A stretch of 64,000 nucleotides of DNA. Origin: Theobroma cacao. Lineage: Eukaryota > Streptophyta > Magnoliopsida > Malvales > Malvaceae. Each line of letters starts with the position of its first letter. Position 1 is the first letter of the stretch. The stretch lies in the NCBI RefSeq assembly GCF_000208745.1, contig NC_030850.1, positions 32,790,599-32,854,598 of the forward strand, in the 5' to 3' direction. The notes below the pieces were generated by a model. That model saw only the letters and a list, made by a program, of their open reading frames with translations. It was not told the DNA's origin and did not search any database. Position numbers and translations under genes: made by a program. Shown here piece after piece: positions 10,771-23,458 of this stretch.

Positions 10771-12629
10771 TTTTTTGTTTTATTTTTCTATAACCCTTTA
10801 AATGTCTTTTAAATGTATGTAGTCTTGTGCTTTTTTTAATTATTAGTTAGACTTTTTTTTTTCTTTTGATATTGAGATTTTAATTTTGATTTAATTCTTT
10901 ATATATACGCAATATAAATATGGAATTTTTTTTAAAAAAATCATTCATTAAAATACATTATAATGTAATTACATTATCACTGTATTCAATTTGTTAATAT
11001 TGTCTTGAGCTATTTTTAGTTTTACATTAATCATATACATGTGTACAGTGACCAACTCCTAAAGCAAAATTTTTTTACCTTCGATTATTAGCGTTTACAT
11101 GCCATAGATGTCTGATTTTGACTAACTTATTATTTCTTCAAGAGTTGTTTTGCAGAATAAAAACAAGTATAGAACAGTTACGTTGTGTGGATGACAACGA
11201 AAGTAACCTGAAACAAATAACAGGGTTCATAAATTAGTTTCATCAGTAAAATATTTTAAAGAGATTAATTTGATGGCTCAAATTTAGAAATAATTAATAG
11301 GTCTTCCTCTTAACCTTTCATAGAAGTGTTTTACATTTTCTCTCGTTCTTAAGAGACACATGGCTGTTTACTATCATTGACTCATTGTTATCCCCCATGA
11401 TAAACATGTTCTTACATAATGGACTTATTCTTCCCATGATGAGTATGTTCTCCCTAAACATGTTCTTTCCATGATGTCTAATAAGCATTTTCTTACCAAT
11501 TGTTCCTAAAAAATCGTTTTTACTTGGTGTGTGTGTGTATATATAGGAGTTTGGTAACTCATTGAGGAGAGATTAAAAATTCAACAAATTCCCTCTTAAG
11601 ATATTCTCTCTAAAAGCTCTTTTTAAGTACTCTTTTTCCTTTACGTAACTTTTTACATCCTATCTTCCTCTGTTGGTACACTTTCTTTACCCTTTCATTA
11701 AGTTGTATCATTTACATCCCATCACAAAATACTTAATATTTAGGATTACTCCAATCTTCTTCTCTATCATCTTAAGTACTTCTTCCCAAAAGAACCTATT
11801 ACAGATGCATAAATTATGGTGAATGAATTCTATAACATGATCAAGATGATGAATTGTTCATTGAATTTGACAAAACCAAATAATTTTAAGGCATGTTTGA
11901 TTCGCAAAATATAATGAAATGAAATAAAATAAATATTCTGTGAGAATAAAATGAAAATATTATTATGTTGTTTAGTTGATGGGATAAAATAATGTAGGAA
12001 GTGCTAGTATAACTTATTGTAATATTTAGTTGGTAAAAATAATTTTGGAATAACAAAAGAATAGATGATAAAAAGGTAAAAATATATTTTATTATAATAT
12101 ATAATTATCTATTATTATTTTATTTTTTAAAAATATTTCATTTATAATTCAATCATTAAGATTTTAATTTTTTTTAAAAAATTAAGCAATTTTCTTGCAC
12201 GATGCCGAAGATAATTCATTGAATTATTAATACAAAATACAAGAAAAATTAAAAAAAATAATAGAATAACCCCTAAGTATAAAAACACTGTATGTGAGGA
12301 TGTTTGGAATGTCCGGATCCAAATAAAAAGCCCAAAAACCTCACCCAAACCTTAGGCACAATATACCAAATTAAGACATGGATTATTAAAAATGTAGAAT
12401 ATCCACTTGGAAAGAAACCGTGTCCAAACTGGAAAGAAATGTCCAAGTTCAGACCACATACTGGCAGCAGCGTGAATATGTTAGACATTAACCAGACATC
12501 AGCAACTTAATTTACAGAATTAGAAGATCCTTTCAAGGACGGCATCTATCAGTATTCAAGATTTAAATGAATACTCCTAGCAGTAGAAATCTTCTAGCTC
12601 GTTATCAACAATCAGACTTCTTCTCCCAT
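10771..12629. other. AT-rich intergenic DNA, no gene recognised
   Basis: Very AT-rich, with a short (GT)n/(AT)n tract near 11527-11545. Reading frames here are short and resemble nothing I recognise. The phrase TTCATTGAATTTGACAAAAC occurs near 11858 and again near 13098, which suggests relics of one dispersed repeat. Confidence 0.6.
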
Positions 12630-13010
12630 AATAATTCCCAACTACCCCAACACCACCCGGATAAAATCAACCATCTCTCAAGACTCCTTTACTTAGTCCA
12701 TCTGCAATTCTATTCCCTACCTTCTTTATATGTGCCACCTTCCAACAATAAATTTTATTACGAAGATTCTCAATTTACAATAAAACCTACTTGAATCTCT
12801 ATGGAGCATCCTTTGTATTATTGACCCAACTTACAGTATCGAGAGAATCACTATTTATTCAAAAACTCTGTAAATACTGATTCATTAAACCAACAAACAA
12901 TTGAAAAGCTTTATTTATTGTAAGTATTTCAGCTAAATTTGAATCTCCATGTCCTATGCATTTCAAGAATATTAAAAGCATATTAACTTCCGCATAAAAC
13001 AAATAGCCAA
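12630..13010 (-). pseudogene. LINE (L1-type) RNase H domain relic
   Basis: Read on the minus strand, the segment translates with a few stops to a plant L1-type RNase H domain. A GHGDSNLAEILTINKAF stretch comes first, followed by an NSDSLDTVSWV-like stretch and then KVAHIKKVGNRIADGLSK. These correspond to the usual GDSNLAEI...ESDS...N.IAD.LAK landmarks at the C-terminal end of LINE polyproteins. Stops and the lack of an upstream reverse transcriptase show that it is a decayed 5'-truncated copy. Confidence 0.65.
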
Positions 13011-14984
13011 CACATATCTGATAATTGAAGATAAGATCTCAAAATTTTGAAACTTTTCCTTTAATTATAATTTCAAAAGAATTTCAACCAAATTTTTCAT
13101 TGAATTTGACAAAACCAATCAATTTAGTATATATTGTTTTTAAAATGAATTAATTTACTATATTAACTTTCGATCCACCTCTCCTCTAAACGACCTTAAT
13201 AAGGCACGACTCTTTAATTGGTTTAACTTAATTGTACTCCTATTTGCTCAAAGAAAGAAAGCCGCCGCCTCATTGCTTCTTTTGGTAAAAAAAAAAAACA
13301 ACTGTCTTGATTTCTCGATAGACGTTTTCTTTCTTATATAAATATATATGGGACTTGCATGAAGATACAAGTTCAGATGCTCGATCAAGTAAATTATGTG
13401 AATACCAACACTACCCTTTGGAAAAAAAAAAAAGATTATGTACTTGTGATGATATTTCCTTCGTCAAGTGATGGAAATCAATAACTTGTCTCGGTTGTAT
13501 TCTTATCCTAGAATTAATATAACTTGTCCTTGTTGTTTAAGGGATTTGCCTTTCCTACTGATACGTACCGACCTTGTTGCTTTAATCATTCAACATGTGA
13601 ATCATGTTGTGGATTTTTTTTCCCTTTTAAAAAAGATTGCTACTAATCTTTTTATAAAGTTTAATTTACTAATAGAAACTATAATTGCAACTTATTTACA
13701 TACGAAATCAATAAAACAAATAACCAGCACATACTTGGAACTTGAAAATAAGATCTAAAAATTTTGAAACTTCCTCTTTTAACTATTAAGATAAAGTCTA
13801 ACGTCTTGTCGTGTTGAAGTACCATTGCAAGATAAGAATGTTGAGTTCCCTGTTCTTCTAACCTAATAAAATTTAACAATGAAAAAAAGGATAAAAAGAT
13901 AATAATGTAATGATGATGATTAATGAAGCCCATCTGTAAACTGAAACCCCATCTTTACACAACCGTACGAATTTAATGCATAAAATCAGATGCAGATACA
14001 GATCTAGCAACGATAAAAAATTATTGCATAATTGATCTCAAACTTTTTTTTTTTTTAAATCAATGCAAGATTCAAATCTTTCAAGTCAAAGATAATTTCA
14101 CAAAAATATCTTTACTACATATAAAAAAACACGCAAACGTGGCCTCCAGCTGTAGTCAGGTTTCTGACTTTTTTTATTGACATGTGACTATTTTTAAGAG
14201 ATTTTAAAAACGTTTTTATGAGGTCGGTTGCATTTAGAGTTGTGGCCTTGTGGGTAGAGGATGTAGTCAGAAGGGGTGAATCACGTGGAACGAGAATGGA
14301 AACTGGAAAGGTTTTCGATTTTTTTGCCATATGGAACCCACAAGAACGAAGTTGTAGGCCATGGAGATGGGCATCACATCCTTTATCTTGGAAATGAGAG
14401 GAGTGAGCAAGCACAAACTTTGAGGATTTATTTGATTTAAAAGCCTGATTACAAGGACATCCATCGCTCGGAGGATGATCCCATGTAATTTTTCTATGTA
14501 TAGATGTACTTGATCCCGCTATATGTAGCAATGAAGCAACCGGGCTTCCTCACTTAATCACGAATCGATCGGTTATAGAAAGTGTTTAAAAACATTGAAC
14601 GGTTTATTTTCAAAAGAGATATGAAATTATTCATGTAAATTGTAAAGATGTAAACTTTACATGAATTGTATGTGTTTATATACGTAAGTGTCTTATATTT
14701 AGCCACGATTCCTATTCTAATAATATTAAAAGGAAGCTGCCGCCTAAAGTCAGCAGAGAAACCATCCTTTTGAGTTACTCCAAAGATCAGATACTCCATC
14801 AAGGGAGCTTGAACTTACAAGTAAAAGCGGCGGCTATAAATCAGGTTGGAGTTTGGCATATATTTTACAGTTCATTTTTGGTTGCATAATAAAGAGTGAT
14901 TTTGTTGTTTCGGCTTCGGCACATGATTGAGATTGGCAGTTGAAGATACATATACAGCAATCCGGTCGGCCAAGAATGTCTCTT
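13011..14984. other. Intergenic DNA, no gene recognised
   Basis: AT-rich. A segment at about 12990-13067 recurs at about 13708-13786 in the same orientation (both contain AACAAATA.CCA.CACATA and AAATTTTGAAACTT.CTTT). The 138-codon minus-strand frame at 14115-14531 resembles no family I know and is probably chance. Confidence 0.55.
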
Positions 14985-15498
14985 TGACGTCTGGGCGTTA
15001 TAAAGACACCTGAACGTTATAAAAAACATCAATCGTGGCGAGGTTGAAAACTCCACTAGAGTGAATCACCAATCGTGGCAAGATTGAAAATCTCACTAAA
15101 GTGAAAAATAGTCAAAATCTCACTTTGATTGGTTAAGCTAAAAATACTAAAACTTCTTACTCTTTAGAAAGAGCCTAGAGAAATAAGCACTTCTACTTAA
15201 GAAAATATTATTTATTAACTCTCAGCTCTGAATATCTCATAACTAAGCCTAAGGGTCCTATTTATAGTATTATAGGTCCAAATTCTAATAAAACTCTACT
15301 CCTAGTTGTCTAATACAATTAGAATAATTAATAAGAAATTTAAATAAAATAGGAGTTATATTCCTAAATAGAACATGACTAGCTTAAAATCTTAATACAA
15401 GTAAAAGGAAAAATTTTAATATACCTATAATTCTTAAATCAACTAAAATTAACAAAAATTAAATTAAATAAAATATAATCCTAGACGCTCCTACGTCA
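14985..15498 (-). repeat. 3' LTR of the gypsy-type element
   Basis: Aligns throughout with 16895-17392, including the shared tracts CTAATAAAACTCTACTCC and AACATGACTAGCTTAAAAT. It carries an extra short stretch (ACTCTTTAGAAAGAG region, about 15158-15176) absent from the other LTR, which explains the 16-bp length difference. Confidence 0.9.
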
Positions 15499-15539
15499 TT
15501 CTTCTCGGGTCAGAAGAACTCGGCTCTAACGAGTAGGCA

Positions 15540-16739
15540 TTGACATACTCCATGTTTGGATCCATATACTGTCATAGTTCATACTAACCATTTGAACAAT
15601 TCATCCATGTTTGGATCCATATACTGTCATAGTCCATACCAACCATTTGAACAATTCATCCATTATTTTGAAGGTTGTTTTCCATTCATCTTCAAGTCGT
15701 ATTCAAATTTGTTGATATCCTTTCTTCAAATCGATCTTTAAAAACACTTTAGAGCTAATGAACATATCATCCAATCGAGGGATAGGAAAATCATACTTAA
15801 CTATAGTCTTTTTAACGACATGGCTGTCCACAAAGCTTCTCAATAAGTTTCCCAAACTTTTGTTGATCAATTTTGTTTGACCATGCTTGGATAAGGATGA
15901 AGATACTTCATTCTCCTTAGAGTCTAATAAGAGACATAAATGATTTGACTCACGATAAGCTTTATTCAAACCAGACACAGTGATAAGTGTTTTATCTTCC
16001 TCTTGTCTCTTTGATCGATTTTCTGGCTTTAATGGAGTCAACATAATTTTTACTCAATCTTTAATGAAGGAATAAGTATTCCTGTATCCATCATGGTGAG
16101 CTCGACGATCATATTGCCATGGGCGTCCTAACAACCAGTGGCAAGCGTCCATTAGAATAACATCACACCAGACTTCATCTTCATACTTATTTCCAATAAA
16201 GAATTGAACACAACAACGCTTTGTTACCTTAACTTTGTTTCCTTTTCTCAGCCATTGTAACTTGTAAGGATGGGAATGTATTTCAATTGGAAGTTTCAAC
16301 TTTTCCACCATGTAGTTGGCAACAACATTCTCACAACTTCCACTATCAATAATGACATTACAAACCTTCCCTTGGGATGCGCACCTTGTATAGAATATGT
16401 TACGACGAAGCCAACTTTCATCTTTAATCATCATGGCAGTGTTAAGGTTATGATGAACAACAAGAGCTTCTCCATGGTCAGCAAAACTTCTTTTATCTCC
16501 TCGTCATCATACTCATCATAGACTGGTTCTAATTTTTTTCAATTCACATAATCTTCTTCTTCAAATGATGAATTTTGATGAAACGGGTTAGTGTCATTCT
16601 CTTCATCACTAGAACTGTTATTGTTGATTTGAGCATCACGTATTGCGAGTTGCTCTTATAATTCTTGAATTTGCTGACGTAGTTCTACAATCTCAATCTC
16701 ATGATCATCTCTTTGACGATTTTGACGTCTTGGTGGCAT
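15540..16739 (-). pseudogene. Gypsy-type gag-protease-RT remnants
   Basis: The minus strand begins at the Gag ATG (16739) with MPPRRQNRQRDDHEIEI and soon meets a stop. An acidic stretch near 16510 then leads, after a frameshift, into an open frame (16054-16434) with a retropepsin domain: catalytic DSGSCENVV and the later ILMDACHWLLGRPW, typical of Ty3/gypsy protease. A further frame (15703-16044) ends in an RT piece (KYDFPIPRLDDM...KIDLKKGYQQI). RT continues briefly into EDEWKTTFK and a tandemly repeated 55-bp unit (15550-15604 and 15605-15659), then stops at the LTR. The RT active site, RNase H and integrase are missing. Confidence 0.85.
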
Positions 16740-16894
16740 TTTATTGTATGGTGATGACGATGTGGTGGTGTAGAAAAAAATGATGATATAACTATAAAAC
16801 AATAAATAAAATTACCCGAACAGGGAGTATAGACACTCGACAGCAATCCTGAACTTATGCAACGAACAATGATCATCCTGCTCTGATACCAAAC

Positions 16895-17392
16895 TGATGC
16901 CGGGGTGTTGTAAAGACACCTGAATGTTATAAAAGACACCAATCATGGCGAGGTTGAAAACCCCACTAGGGTGAATCACCAATCGTGACAAGGTTAAAAA
17001 TCCCACAAAAATGAAAAATAACCAAAATCTCACTTTGGTTGGCTAGGCCAAAAATACTAAAACCTTGCCTAGAGAAATAAGCACTCCTGCTTAAGAAAAT
17101 ATTATTTATTAACTCTCAACTCTGAATGTCTCATAATTAATCCTAAGGGTCCTATTTATAGTATTATAGGCCCAAATTCTAATAAAACTCTACTCCTAGT
17201 TGTCTAATACAATTAGAATAATTAATAAGAGATTTAAATAAAATAAGTGTTCTATTCCTAAATAGAACATGACTAGCTTAAAATCCTAATGCAAGTAAAA
17301 TGAAGAATTTTAATATACCTATAATTCTTAAATCAATTAAAATTAACAAAAATTAAATTAAATAAAATATAATTCTAGACGCTCCTGCGTCA
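16895..17392 (-). repeat. 5' LTR of the gypsy-type element
   Basis: Direct repeat partner of 14985-15498. Its outer end abuts the CTCTT target-site duplication at 17393-17397, and its inner end abuts the primer-binding site. Confidence 0.9.
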
Positions 17393-17470
17393 CTCTTGCT
17401 TACGACGGAGGAGCTACCATCAGTCAAGCTGCATACATGCTTTTTCTACATATTTTCCTTTTCTGATAAC

Positions 17471-17474
<4 letters not shown>

Positions 17475-17524
<50 letters not shown>
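17475..17524. repeat. (CT)25 microsatellite
   Basis: Uninterrupted CT dinucleotide run of 50 bases just outside the gypsy-type element. Confidence 0.95.
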
Positions 17525-17526
<2 letters not shown>

Positions 17527-20500
17527 GCTTTTATTTGTGTTCAAGGTGATCTTATACGCACCAGCGAAATAAAATGATTTTGAGACTAGTTTTAAGTGAA
17601 AACCTGAGGGCTAAGGAAGCTTGAATTAGATACCGATAGGGCATTTTGCATATATGTATATAGTTGGAATGAATGATGAATCTTTCTTGTTGTCAAGGGC
17701 GGAGCCTCTTATGGGAGGCGCGGGGGCATAGTCCTCCAAAATTTTAAAAAAAATTTAAACGATGTATACAGTTTTTTAATTTTTTATAATTATTTTTAAT
17801 AGTCTCCCAAATAAAATTTTATTTAATATTTAATACAAATAAAGAATAATAAAATAATTTTATATATTTGACTCAATTTTAAAGCTTTTTTATTTTTTAA
17901 TTTATATTATTATATTATTATTTATTTATTCATATATTTTAAATCTCTATAGTTTTTCTTTCACAAATTTCTACGAAGTATCAATTATATTATTTTTTTT
18001 CTTTTTCATTATGTCATATGTGGATTTTATCTTCTACTTGTCATATTCTTTTTTTTCTGTTACCTGAATTTTATTTTTTATAATTTTAATCTTTAAAAAT
18101 AAATAAATTATTATATAATTTTCAAATATAAATTACAATATTATTTAGATTTTCATCAATAAATTATTTTTTATTCATAACAATCAATGCATTATAACAT
18201 GTATGTTGCAAACTTTAAATAATAAAGATATACATATAAATTGATAAAATGAAATAATTGTATTTCTTTTAATACATTTTTATTTATTATATATTTTTTA
18301 TGGCTTTCAAAATAATTTTTTATTTAATAATTAGTTTTATTTTTCAAACTGTTTGATAAAATTAGAATCATTATGATTAACAAATTGCTAGTTAAGCACA
18401 GCAAATAAATTCTAAACTAATATATTAAGCCTATCAAATTAAAAAAAAATAAAAGTGAATCTATTAATCCAAATTCATTAAGTTTTAATATAAATATAAA
18501 CTTATCATAACATATTATATCTTAACACTATAACTTAATAGCTTATCATAACATATTATATTTTAATAGTTCAATTTAATAATCCAATATGTTAATTAGT
18601 AATTTAAGAGGTAAATAAAAAATAAAGAGAGAGTTAGAACACACAAAGTAAAGAGGTAATTTATTTGAATTTGAAAAATTATTTTTTCTTTCACTCTTAT
18701 ACGCAAGGAGTGAGAGAGATTTTTTTTATAGTTTCATTCAATCATATATATACGATACTATCATTGTTAATGTACATTTTTTATATATTTAATATCTTTC
18801 AAATTTTATTTAAATTTTAAAAATAATAATTAATTATATATAAAATTTTCAACTATTTAATATTTTTTTATTTAACTTCTCTTTTAAAAATGTTCTAACC
18901 CCATCCCTACTTGTGTATGAATGGCGAGTTTAAAAGAGTTTTAAAGCTGAAAAGAGGGACATAATCAGCTCAGTTGAAGGAGGGCAGGGACCGCAGGGTA
19001 CAATTGTAGTTAAGCTAGCATGTGGGAGGAGAAGCGCGTGAAAGCAATGCGGCTTTTCCTTTCGCCTACTTTCTGCACTACGCTGTACTCGATCACTTCT
19101 CTGTTAGAATTTTTCAATGCAGAAGTGTAGATTTGTATTATTTATATTTATTTTATTTTATATAAAATAAGTTAAATTTACTTGATTTTGATAAAGTAAC
19201 AATTAATTATATCTTATAATTAGATTTATTTATTCATTTAATTAAGTTCACTTTCCCTTCGCTTGTTTTCTGCGTTAGATTTTGTATTCTAAATTTTTAT
19301 TATAGTAAATCTTAAATTTGTATAACTTTATTTATACATAAAGTTTGTACCATCTCCCATCCCCTTCCAGCGATTTGCACAGACAAAAACATAAATGAAA
19401 CATGTGGGGTATGTCACGACTCTCCGAAACTATACATGGAATGAAACAAAAAGCCAAGGTGATAAAGCATTTAAGCGTGAGCATTATACCTGTTACATAT
19501 TAAACGCACCCAGACCATGTTTTATTTCTTGGCTAGGGTACGAGGGGGCCCCCTGTCCATAAACATAACTCGCCCACCACCTCTATTTTCTGAGCGTCAT
19601 TAATGCGCCATTGGCAATTGGTTACTTGTTTGTATTGATTTCAAACCACGCTGATAGCTATAAGAATGGCGGTAAACTCTGAAGCTCGCAGACTTGTGAT
19701 CTCTTCTGGGCTTTCGCAAAATGTCTCTTAGCTGCGAAGAAAATGTAAACTTTCGAGGTATTACTATATTGGATATTTCTTCTACTTTTTTTTTCTTCTT
19801 TTTTCCCTTCTCAGTGCGTTGTTTCTATGATAAAGAGTGCATCTATGCAGGGTCTTGATTGAATAGCTTGACTCCTCATTATAAGGAGTGTTCTCTAAAA
19901 GTTGGGGAGAGTATTGAGCCCATGCCCTTCTTTTCAATTTTAAATTTTGAACAATATTTCTTTCTTTTTTTGTTATGAGTTTTACATTTTAATATGAGCT
20001 TAAAAGACATCACATAAAATTTAATAACTTAACCTTATTCAATATCTTTACTTCAATCTTATTTTTTTGCAAAACTATAAATTAACTCTAATAACTTCTC
20101 TCGTTATTTTTCAAAATATGATATTGTTTTCAATATCAATTTATATATTGTGTCACTAATCACTTATCACTTATTAAAAGAATGAATATCATTTATTCTA
20201 AATTTTTTATTTATACAAGAAAAACCTTAAACCCTAAACATCGTCATTTTAAAAGAAGTGTCTTTGTGCTTGCTGTGTGCCTCTTTGGCCGGTGGTAAGT
20301 TCCTTTGAACCCTTTTGATTGTATAGTCATGAATTTGTCTTTTGTTTTTGCTTGCTGGGATCATATTGTGTGCTGATGGTAAAGGTGCAATCCCAGTTTT
20401 TCTTTTTTGCTTGGATGTTTTGATGTGTCTTTTTTTGGTGCCTTCATGGTGTTATTGGAAGACATGCTGGTTTTTGTTTAAGGGTCATATCGTCCTTTTC

Positions 20501-21014
20501 AAACCTTCTGGACGTTGTTTTTGTTCTTGCTTGGGCAACCCTTTAATTCCTCATTATTAATGGAAGTTCTCCCTAGATTTTCAAAAAAAAAATTTGAAAG
20601 AAATGTCACTCAATTGAATGTACAACTGAAACAGAAGCTCCGGGAGCTACTTTTATATAAAGTAATAAATATTTCTTCGTAGGGTAAACGACAAAACAAA
20701 TTACCTTTCATTAGTAAGAATAACTTTTGTGTTTTAAAAATTTTAAAAAATACCCTGCCAGGAAGTTTTTTATTCTGCAATAATCAAGGTTTGTAATAAG
20801 CACGGGAATCAGCTTCCCGAGCCCAAAAGGAAAAATGGGTCTGAATTAGGACCCAAGGGCAGCTTGAGATGTGAACTTGCAAGCCTAAGTGGCGTACAAT
20901 CATTGGGCCTGGGAGTAATATCTGTATTTTCTTGGAAACCTACCGAAATCCCCCGGAAAATTTCTGGCAGTGAAAAATGTGGGGCTGTGGCCTTTCAGTT
21001 TAGCTAAACAAAAT
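17525..21014. other. AT-rich intergenic DNA upstream of the START-like gene
   Basis: No gene is supported. A GGGCGGAGCC-containing motif at about 17698 and a loosely complementary GGGATGGGG (minus strand, about 18900) may bound an AT-rich non-autonomous DNA transposon. Bases 20240-20590 are T/G-rich and end in a short A run after AATTCCTCATTATTAATGG, like the 3' tail of a plant LINE, but no domain is readable. The last 200 bp or so should hold the promoter and 5'UTR of the next gene. Confidence 0.45.
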
Positions 21015-23458
21015 ATGCGCGCCTATCCAATACCACTCTCACTAACTGCTGTTTCCACCGTCGCGCTCGCGCCTTTCCCCACCATCCGATTTCTTCTCAA
21101 CCCACCAATCTCCGACAAAACCACCTCCCTTTTTCTTTCAACTTCCTGTCCCAGGTTTCTGTTCTCTAAATTCAGACCCAACCCTTTTTGTTCCAACTCT
21201 GACGCCACCTCATCCGACACGAATGAGGGTGATGACGATGATGATGTTTATTTTGACGATGATGATGGTTTTGTTTTGTCAGATGAGAAGACACAGACGT
21301 TGTCTGAAGATGGTTTTTTTATTGAGATTAAAAAGCTTGGAGGTAACTCTCGTACAATTCGGTCCAAAATTGGGATTGAAGCCAGCCTCGATACTGTTTG
21401 GAACATTTTGACTGACTATGAGAAGTTGGCTGACATTATTCCGGGTCTTGCTGTCAGCAAAGTTGTTGAAAAAAAGGACAAATTTGCTCGACTCTATCAG
21501 GTAATTTACTTATACCCCGTTTCTTTGAATTTGTGTTTTGTACTCCGTTTGGTGTTTGATTCAAATTCAGTTGCATGTGGACTTTGACAATGTTGTGCTT
21601 ATGATCAATTAAGCTTCTAGGTAAGACAGCAGCAAATACGGAATTTTTAGAACAAAAAGGAAGGTTTTTCTGGGTGTCTTTTAATATGGGTAAGAATTTA
21701 GTGAATATTTTGAGTGTCAAATGCTGGGTGGGTCAAGAAAACAAAAACGGGATTTTTGAGTTCCTACTGATTAATTAAGCAAAGGGATAAACGGAGAAAG
21801 GATGTTGTAGGGATTGAAAAGCTGTATTATTCTTCTTTCCCAAATAAATTTAACTGTTTGATAGGGTAGGGTAGCATTGACTCCATTCTCTTGATATATG
21901 TATATAATGTTGTCTATTGATATACGTTCCTCACCCTCCAATCGCTAACCAACTGCTCTTTGTATGTAGTGAATGCTTTGATGCTTTGTCTATCACTTGA
22001 TTGAGAACTTTTGTCTGGATACAGATTTTTTTATTCTTAAGTGTAGTCCTTACCTTCTGTCATGGATGTAATTGATGTAATCATTCTGTTACATTATTTC
22101 AACAGATTGGACAGCAGAACTTGCCCTTGGGTTTGAAATTTAACGCTAAAGGAGTTTTAGATTGTTATGAGAAAGATCTTGAGATTTTGCCTTCCGGGAA
22201 AAAGCGTGAAATTCAATTTAAGATGGTTGAAGGTGACTTTACACGTTTTGAAGGGACATGGTTGATTGAACAGGTAAAGAATTAATTGTTGTTAGGTTGT
22301 TCAGCACCTTTGAATTTATATTATTCAGGCCATTGCTTATCTCTGTCTGATTTTTGGCTGCAACTTTCATACTTATCATTTTGACAAATTGTTTAGCTAG
22401 TTCAAGAGGAATTGCAATAGATCATGAGTTAGCTGCAAACTATGACTTAAGGCATAATAATGAAGTAGCAGAAACCAAATGAGTTTTGAGTCCTAGCTGA
22501 TTGAAGAATTCGATCCCGTCAAATCTTGTCCTCTAGTCTGTGTTTCACAGCAAGACTAAGTCACATCTCATCATTAAAGTTTATCACGAATTTTGGCTTT
22601 GAGATACCTTATAAAAGATAGCGACAGATTGTACCAAAAAAAATAAACCTCATTTAATCCAAATGGTTACGTATTACACCCTCTTGGAAGCTTGAGTCAA
22701 CTGAAAGGATCCATTTCCTGCTAAATGGAGAAAAGTATTTTGATCCATACTCAGCCACTCAGCCCTCAGACTTATTGAAGCCTTTAAGAAACTAGCCTTC
22801 TTTGTTGGCTCTCGCTGTAAGTTTATTGTGTCTGCTGCAATGCAAACGACTGAGCTAAACGAAATGAAATTGTATTGGCTTGGCTGCAGTTAGCACTTGT
22901 TTATCTTATGACAAGTGCATTTCACTTTTAACTTTTTATGTTACATTTTTTATTCCATCCCATCTTAAATTGCTGCTTGTTTATTCCAAAGTTCTGACTG
23001 GTATTGAGCATGATTGTTTTTAGAACATGTTGCTCGTAAGGGTTGCATCTATAAAATTATATGATATAGCAATTGTATTGGTATAGATGTCTCCTGTTTG
23101 GAAACTTGAGGCTTGGCTTCAGACGAGTACACTTAATATGATTCTCACAAGCTTCCTCGGAAATAATTCTTTTTGAGATTTGTTATAGTCTTTGATTAGG
23201 ATATAAGGTTTATAATTCAAAAGCTAAGAACTCTCTTAATGATGGGGTGTGCAGTTTAATAAAGGAAAATGCAAAGGCAACGAAGCATTTGCTGGTCAAG
23301 AATTCCAGACAACTCTTTCTTATTTAGTAGATGTAAAGCCAAAGATGTGGTTGCCAGTTCGCCTTGTGGAGGGCAGACTTTCTAGCGAGATAAAGACGAA
23401 CCTTTCCTGTATTCGTGAAGAAGCAAAGAGAGTGATAAGTGCTTTGAACTCTCTTTAA
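21015..23458 (+). CDS. Plastid START/polyketide-cyclase-like protein
   Basis: Three exons, 21015-21500, 22106-22273 and 23255-23458, join in frame to 285 residues. The frame stays open upstream of 21015, but that ATG (MRAYPIPLSL) is the first in-frame one. The first 60 or so residues are rich in Ser, Pro and Phe with few acids, as in a chloroplast transit peptide. A very acidic linker follows (residues about 70-90), then a SRPBCC/COQ10-type domain: GFFIEIKKLGGNSRTI, ASLDTVWNILTDYEKLADIIPG, and a final amphipathic helix. This family, called 'polyketide cyclase/dehydrase and lipid transport' in plants, binds hydrophobic ligands in a helix-grip fold. No catalytic residue is implied and the ligand is unknown. 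The second intron is about 1 kb. Confidence 0.85.

Larger units (their letters stand above)
14985..17392 (-). mobile_element. Internally deleted Ty3/gypsy-type LTR retrotransposon
   Basis: LTRs at 14985-15498 (514 bp) and 16895-17392 (498 bp) are bounded on the minus strand by TGACG...CATCA/CGTCA. A perfect 5-bp target-site duplication CTCTT flanks the element (14980-14984 and 17393-17397). A canonical tRNA-iMet primer-binding site, TGGTATCAGAGC, lies just inside the 5' LTR (minus strand, about 16880-16892). The 1.4-kb interior keeps only a Gag N-terminus, an aspartic protease and a scrap of reverse transcriptase, so the element depends on others or is dead. Confidence 0.92.

Noticed and set aside
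14115..14531. 138-codon minus-strand frame
   Set aside because: No recognisable motif, no splice partners, and a second overlapping frame on the same strand; no sign of coding constraint.
20342..20560. 72-codon Cys/Phe-rich frame
   Set aside because: Lies in a T/G-rich stretch that looks like a LINE 3' tail; hydrophobic composition follows from T-rich codons.
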